Source: Tubiluchus corallicola
Lineage: Eukaryota > Priapulida > Priapulimorpha > Priapulimorphida > Tubiluchidae
Assembly (NCBI GenBank): GCA_030141605.1
Contig: JAQGDQ010002374.1
Coordinates: 62,001 to 126,000, forward strand
Direction of reading: 5' to 3'
DNA length: 64,000 nucleotides
Shown: positions 57,301 to 64,000 of the stretch, piece by piece
Numbering within the stretch: the first letter of the stretch is position 1
Layout: every line of letters starts with the position of its first letter
Notes under the pieces: model-generated
Database searches by the model: none
The model's input: the letters and a program-made list of their open reading frames with translations, nothing else
What the model was told of the DNA's origin: nothing
Translations under genes and position numbers: made by a program

Positions 57301-60300
57301 TTAGTCCACACCGATTCACAGCATGTGGCAAATGAGGTTCTGTGCACCATGATTCTATGTACACGATATATAGTAGCAACAGATGTGCTTAAGATGTGGA
57401 CTGAAACAATATTTTCAATTGTAAGTATGTCTGAACCTCATAATTTAACATATGTTTGAACCTCATACCTCCAGCCGATTGAATAACTGAATGGAGTAGT
57501 TGTACATACGTGTATCAACATGCTGAAAAATGTTACAGACAGTTGTCTATTTACTCATACTTGTTTATTGTATATCTCTGCAGTAAACTATTGTACTGTT
57601 TAAGAATGACTTACAAACTAATCAACTTCAAGTCTTTCTTTCATATACTTAAAATATCTATATTTTTTCTACAAGTTAATTATCACTTTATGTACTATCT
57701 AATAATCATTACTTGTCCATTGCAATGCTAATTTTTAATGCATTTCCAATGAAAAAAACAGCCAAAATAAAACTGCAATAACTCATTTATCTAGTGTGTT
57801 CAGTGAATTCATTTCTGGAATGCCAAAACGTGCTTACAAGTAAAATCTTAATGAAAGCACAAATCTTTGTGATTTTATGTTGGAATGGTCATCAAATCAA
57901 CAAATCAAAACAAATAATAATAACAAAGCATAAAACATAACAACACTGATTACCCGTTATGAACAAATTTACGAGAACTGGCCATAGCCCAACAAACAAA
58001 TCAAATATATTTCAATCACAGATTATTCAGATGAAATGAATAACCATTAAAAATTATAACTAACGAGTCTCATCACATTAGCACATGATAAATGCAAATC
58101 TATGAACTTTAAACGTATCAATAACTATCCCTTGCTAAAAAAAGTTCTGTGCATTTACTATAATGAAAATCTAACAGTACTATCTACAATTACTGACTAT
58201 TCCACAATGTAGAATTTCTAACTGTATCAACAATATAATTAATGCAAAACTGCACACCAATAAACTTGAAACACGAAAATGTATATTGCACATCACCTGC
58301 TAAACAACTAAATTATATAACAATGAAAATTTGACAAGGTTATCCATGACTTCATGATTATTGCCACATAGTGAAAAATTTCTAATTGCTAACAACATAC
58401 ATGTAATGCAAAATCAAGATTATAAACACCAACTATTTATACACAGTTATTACTTTTAATTACAAACAACATCAATACAATTAGTAGGCAACTTAGGATA
58501 ATTTAACACTTAATCACATAATAATTTTAATAACATCTAAACAAAAAAAACTCGTATTAAAACGACTATGACTAGATCAATAAACTAAATTAAATCATTT
58601 ATTTTTTTTTTCACGTATGATTAGTGATGTTAACAGTTGTTATTAATTCATCAGTCCACAGACAGTAAATTATCATAGTAATACATTCATGCCAATAAAA
58701 TATGATACTGAAAATGACAGACATTATAAGCATAGTTTATAATACCTACCAAACAGTCAAATCACAAATTAAACAAAATGAATGCTAGGAATTTAGGAAT
58801 AATAGTAAATGTAAAGTAATGAAAAACTGAGGCCAATAAAAGTAATAATTCATTACATATATGTCTAAGCATACTCGTTGTTAAAGATACCTTATAGAAA
58901 GGCTCCATGAATGATGTTTAAAACCAGTCTGAATAATTACTAGTATGTCAAATTGTGATTATACATCAAATTCTGAAGGCTATGACATACTTAAAACTAA
59001 AAAAATGAAAAACCATGTTAGTATGTTCACAAACACACATAAGTAACTTATCTGCTGTTTAATCGAAAATGAGTTGAGCTTGAAAGAGAATAAAGAGTTT
59101 TTGAAAATGTGTGCAATTTATACATGCTCGACAAAAAAAATTCTCAGCGTAATTACAGATGGCTACAAAAACAATACACTAAATGATTCACAAATTCTCG
59201 CAACTAATTGTGCAAATTAAAGTTCAGCCAATCACTTATTGCTCAAGCTATAGTATTGAGATAAATGTTGGCTGGGCATACAATATATGGAATGGAATAC
59301 TTGGCAAACTTTAGCTATTACAAATGCTGCGAAAAATAGAGAAAATAAAGTGCAATAGCAACACTAGCATCAATTGTCAGGGCCAATTAAGCATTTGCAA
59401 TCATAATACAGTCAAAAGTAAAAAAAGAAAACTTGCAAAAATGTATAATATCACTAAGCAAAAATAAATTTAGGAATACCAAGCAAAAGCTTCTAAATGA
59501 AATCATAAACCAAAAGAACAAAAGTGTTTTACCTCTGCATAATGGCAAGGTGACTAGGCCAAACGTAATTTTATAATAATTATGACTTAAACAACTTTTC
59601 AGCCTTAACACGTAACAATATACTCAGACATTAGTAATCACAAACAAATTATAACTTAATAAATCATAATGGACACATGTATCACTAAAACACCTAAATG
59701 CACAAAATAGACTACTAACGAGGGCAAGAATTTGGCATTGCTGCAAGAACTGCATTAACTCTTTGGCTTTTGTGACTAACAAAATCACTATAAAATTAAA
59801 AAATAACACCTAATAATACATCTCTAATGACAATTACAACCAGTGTGCTACAGACTAACAAATACAACATTAACAATGGCAAAGTAACCACCTATAGTAC
59901 CTACAATGCTTCTAGAATAAATTACATGACCTCAGTGAGGTAAATATTTAAAATTATATGAACAAATTACTGACTACCATTATTGTTGCATAGTATTCAA
60001 TATGCACTGGTTGAACAAAAAGCTTTTGTGCAACAGCAATTACATTCACATCTTGTCTTACTGCCAACCTTATCAATACACCACAACTTTTCTGGGTGCA
60101 TAATCAATGAACTAATAGCAAGTAAGCTTAGACTGTACTTTAACAATTAACAAAGTTATAAGCAAATGCACTTAAAACATAAAATATTAAATATAACAAA
60201 ATCAGCATCAAGTTAAATAATATTGCTTAAAACGATCTGCAAGTAGTTATGCAGTTGGAAAGCCTCAAAGCTATCACTCCAAGTAATATAACATCTAAAA

Positions 60301-60932
60301 ATTAAGTATAGTAATTCCTCATGTTGTAAAACAAGTTTATTTTGCTAAAATAACCTTAAATAATGCTATAATCATGCTTTTATATTGCACATTGTATCTA
60401 ATATAATGTCAACCATTTTCCATCTTAAAGGAAAGACTGAAGATGTTTTACCTATTGTTTTGCCGCTCATCTTGCACTTACAGTAGAATCTCAATTACTC
60501 GAACACTTATTAACCAAACGAACGAGTTCGTGTTTTATTTGTAGCACGTTTTATACCTTGTGTTTAAATACATGGTCAAGCACTGCTTTTCGAAGTTTTT
60601 GACCCTTAAAACCTGAATACTTCAAACATTCATCATTTCCAATTAACCCTACATACAATGCAACAAATAAATGTAGTGTGATTTATAACTATGGCAAATT
60701 AGCCAAGAATCAGTTATTTGCCATAATTGACTATCAGTCTGGTTAACTGAGACTTTACTGTAATAACTTTGTCACGCTACTGCCCTGTATGTATACAACC
60801 ATACCACAGTGACACTTGCCATAAAGACAAGCAATGGTCTTTGGTTAATGCAAAAATTCATATCCTTTGCAAATCTTTATACCTGTTACTCGAAGCCTGA
60901 AAGTGTCTGGAAGACTCGACAATGAACAGACT
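57301..60932. other. Intergenic stretch between convergent RAD54B and SEC14-like genes
   Basis: Very AT-rich. It holds the RAD54B 3'UTR with AATAAA at 57766-57771 and, on the minus strand, an AATAAA near 60535 that may serve the SEC14-like gene. Nothing else recognised. Confidence 0.5.
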
Positions 60933-63729
60933 TTACAAGCGATCATCAGGCGAAAGAACATCAACCTTATACCATAGTGTTTTGTTCTTTGTCCAACTGT
61001 ACGAATTGTCGAATAACGTGACATCTAAAAACAATACAATAAACTCCGCTAAGAAATTTTACAAGTGTGGCTTGCTGCACGAAACAGAATACCTGCAATA
61101 TTCATTTGCTGTAAAGTACTATAACAATATGCTTCCAATTGTTCTTCAGCATTTTAAACAAAAAAACAGCTTTCTTCCATATCTGGAAAGTCGCATACAG
61201 CAACAGTTAGAGCAATCTAATCATCGATTGCGCAAATAGCTTAATTATATATCAATTTTTAATGCATAATTGTCAAATAACTGATGAAAAAAAATCAGTC
61301 TGAAAAAATTCACTCTGTTCATGCCTTGTAACTTTTATGTTAAATTACTGTCTGTAAAGAGCTTACTCTTTGAAATTTAATTAGATCATTTTGTAGTCTA
61401 AGCTCCAGACGAGGACTAGACTACCATTGAAATAATTTTCTGAAATACCAGATCTACTAACATCCCCTACAGGGTTGAACGACCTTGTCATTAGGGGTGA
61501 GCATTCTCTGCCAGAAAGCAAATTCGAATCGAAACGAGCTTCAGTATTTCAAATTCAAATTCAAATTGAAAGATTTTCAAACAAGTTTTCGAATCACCAG
61601 TAAAATAGTCTTACAAGGATCATACATATTACTCGATTTTGTTCTGCAGTAAAACCACTAATAATTTGTTTGAAATTGTGCACAGAAATCACAGCTAAAT
61701 TATGCTAATTGCATGATGTTTCGATCATTTTAATGATAAAAAATGTATGTGATTGAAGTGATGAATATTCGAATCTATAGAATCGAATTTGAAAAAACAC
61801 TAATAATTTGTTTAAAATTGTGCACAGAAATCACAGCTGAATTATGCTAATTGCATGATGTTTCAATCACTTTAATGATAAAGAATGTATGTGATTGAAG
61901 TGCTGAATATTGGAATCTATAGTTTTACATTCGAATCGAATTCAAACTAAAAAAACTCGTTCGAATTTGATTTGAATGTTCAAACTCGAACATTCGATGC
62001 TCACTCCTACTTGTCACTGCATAGATAAGCATCTCTGTCCTCTGTTCTTCTGTTCTATAAATAACATTAAAGATGCTTTTCAACTAACTAGAAGAACTAT
62101 GTGACAAGCACTAACTCATCCAGAAACTGGCTAACAATAGTGTTTGCTAAAAAAACTAAGATGGGCTGCACAAATGCATAATCATATACTTACATATGCC
62201 TGGAACTTCTGCAATGAAACTTCCTGTCTCTGGCACTAGATGGCAGTTACACCGCTGCAAGCTTCGCACATTCGTTAAATCAGACGGTTTGAGTTTTTCA
62301 ATGGGAGTGCCATCCGTTTTCAGGTACAAGCCAAAGCCAATGTCATTTTCGTCTGTGATGAACTCCCACCTGCAAACAAACCAAAATTAACTTGTAGTAG
62401 GAAACAAAGACGTTTATAAATGGCCAATACCCATGAAGAACGATGGCTCAACCAAAGCTACTTTACAGTGCTTATTTTAGACATCGACAGTTTTAATTAT
62501 TGCAAACAGATCAGTGTGACAGCATTATAAAAAAATCTATAAGGTTGCCTGCTTTTTGTTAATACAGATATACTAGTGATAAGCAAAGCTGGTGAGACAT
62601 CAAAACAAGATCTATCTGTGCATCTCTTTTAAAGAAAATGACTTGGTCCACTAGAAGCGTTAACCTAAACAATTATAACAAATCAGTTATACTAAATATT
62701 TAAAACACAGAAAACCCACCAAATGTTTAACATTTGCAGTTATAATGTTTTCTGATTAGGGCTGCTTAGAGACAATTAGCAACTACCTAGCCATACCTTT
62801 CAGGATCAGGTTATGGATTATCAGTTGCAGATTTAGAGGATGGGTCTAAGAAACCTGCTCCCCTTTCACAGTAGCACTTACAACACATCAAATAAATATT
62901 TTCTCTGGATTATAAGCATTAGAACGATTTGCTAAATCCTAGCAGTGGCTTTACTAAAATTTAATACCTATAAAAATCCTATATCACAAGAGTTCTACTT
63001 TTCAAAACACATGAAATTTAAGTACACCATGTACACTGTATACCACTATATTGCTGAATATTACAATGCTTCCCCAGACCCATTAACTGCCTTTTGTTGG
63101 GCCCACCATTTTTCAAAAGCCAGTATCCGCCCTTGATTATAAACTTACCTACATGTCAGGACAAAATATAAAATATTATTAGTCAAACAGTACAACACTG
63201 TTATATTTTTGCAGACAAAATTTTCTCAGAATACTTCTCCAAGCAATTTAACTTAATTTGGGTACAAAAATGCATATATTTGAGAGTTTTTGTTTGCAGA
63301 CATAACATGACATAGAGAAATGTGGAAATATAGGACTAGAACAGATTGCTAATTGGTAGAAAGAAAAGACCACTTTACTCTGCAGAAATTTTGTCACTAT
63401 GGCTGATAATATGCATAAATTCTTTAAATAATGGGAAGGATGAGTATAAAAATCTACAATGACACCTTCCTTATTTCGGACATTCTTTTTGTCAACAGGG
63501 CTCTTTCAATTTTATTTGAAAACACGATTTGCTGTTTTACTAGAAAATCAGAAATCTACTTAAAGTCCGTCATTCATTACCTGATTATGGACCCTGCCTT
63601 TCCTACATGATGTTCAACATAAAAATTTGCCCTCTTGTTCACAACAGCCATGTCCATCTTAGTCTTATCTATAGCTTCTTTGTTGTTTTGAAGGTAATAG
63701 CTTTTTGGGATTTCCCCTCCATAACAAAT
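60933..63729 (-). CDS. SEC14-like protein with C-terminal GOLD domain (last three exons; 5' part beyond window)
   Basis: Minus-strand exons 63581-63729, 62194-62369 and 60933-61024 have consensus splice sites and exact phase matches (2+1 and 1+2 split codons). Encoded motifs: CYGGEIPKSYYLQNN; then WEFITDENDIGFGLYLKTDG and CNCHLVPETGSF..PGI; then YVTLFDNSYSWTKNKTLWYK and VDVLSPDDRL-stop. This is the linker and GOLD domain of SEC14L2/3/4-type lipid-binding proteins (DIGFG, SHLVPE, FDN(T/S)YS are family landmarks). Such proteins carry hydrophobic ligands between membranes through a CRAL-TRIO pocket, which would be encoded to the right of the window. A plus-strand frame at 60922-61239 overlapping the last exon is a shadow. 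Confidence 0.88.
61025..62193. other. SEC14-like intron carrying a hAT-type MITE
   Basis: Mostly filled by the element at 61492-62009. No coding content outside it. Confidence 0.6.
61492..62009. mobile_element. hAT-type non-autonomous transposon (MITE), 518 bp
   Basis: The ends are TAGGGGTGAGCATTC and, inverted, TAGGAGTGAGCATCG. Flanking 8-bp direct repeats CTTGTCAT (61484-61491) and CTTGTCAC (62010-62017) match at seven of eight bases, as expected for hAT target-site duplications. The ends are rich in TTCGAA motifs. Two internal direct repeats of about 138 bp start CACTAATAATTTGTTT (about 61659 and 61797). No coding capacity. Confidence 0.85.
62370..63580. other. SEC14-like intron (1.2 kb)
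   Basis: AT-rich; no exon, RNA gene or repeat recognised. Confidence 0.5.
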
Positions 63730-63874
63730 CTGAAATATTGCAAAAGAAACACCACAATTAATAAGGCACTTAGTGTATATGAAAAATTAATTGAAAAGTA
63801 TACAAATTATTAAGTAAAACAAACCTTGCAGTTGAAATGATTTAACTGTTTTGACAAATAAAAAGCGAAACATA

Positions 63875-64000
63875 CCGTATATACTCGCATATAAGCCGAA
63901 TTTAGAACTGTAAAATACAATACTGAAATCAGGGGGTCGGCTTATATGCACATGAAACAAAATGAACACAAGGACAGACACTAATGCCAATTTTCCAGCC
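63875..64000. mobile_element. Possible MITE end with 13-bp exact inverted repeat
   Basis: GCATATAAGCCGA (63887-63899) is exactly inverted as TCGGCTTATATGC (63937-63949), after CCGTATATACTC. CGTATA..ACTCGCATATAAGC-type ends occur in widespread small DNA transposons. Upstream intron of the SEC14-like gene, at the window edge. Confidence 0.4.

Overview
This is animal (metazoan) nuclear DNA. It is AT-rich and intron-rich, with GT..AG splice sites, long introns, microsatellites and several transposon classes (BEL/Pao, Ty3/Gypsy-like, hAT, fold-back MITEs). An intact BEL/Pao polyprotein and an ankyrin + Mab-21 gene suggest an invertebrate, but I cannot name the phylum. One 306-base run of N (16946-17251) shows it is a draft assembly.

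Layout. (1) About 0.4-10.8 kb, plus strand: two exons like the C-terminal armadillo part of ZYG11/ZER1 proteins, then a very large exon encoding 12 ankyrin repeats and a Mab-21/cGAS-like nucleotidyltransferase domain, then three small exons ending in an acidic DT-repeat tail. All junctions are phase-compatible. The 3' half of the Mab-21 exon and its intron are tandemly duplicated (1.79 kb unit). A diverged, broken, inverted Mab-21 copy lies at 11.2-11.7 kb. (2) About 9-22.3 kb: a retroelement zone on the minus strand, with LTR-like pieces, the 3' end of a Ty3/Gypsy-like polyprotein, the N gap, and a BEL/Pao element with an open pol reading frame. (3) 23.8-57.3 kb, plus strand: ten exons, all in phase, of the C-terminal half of RAD54B, a SNF2-family recombination ATPase. 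Exons for the N-terminal half were not found. (4) Nested antisense in a 19.5-kb RAD54B intron: a giant single-exon C2H2 zinc-finger gene (33679-45489, 3936 aa, about 110 fingers) with a seven-finger higher-order repeat. A 1.3-kb copy of its 3' end, nearly identical, sits 6.85 kb away in another RAD54B intron. (5) 60.9-63.7 kb, minus strand: the last three exons of a SEC14-like protein with a GOLD domain, convergent with RAD54B, with a hAT-type MITE in an intron.

For novelty, the main system is the ankyrin/Mab-21 (cGAS-like receptor family) locus. It has a possible upstream ZYG11-like fusion, nine almost identical 99-bp ankyrin repeats, a recent tandem duplication and an inverted relic, the pattern of a fast-evolving receptor gene. 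The second is the roughly 110-finger gene with homogenised repeats and non-standard linkers. These functions are inferred from motifs only; no search or structure prediction was possible.
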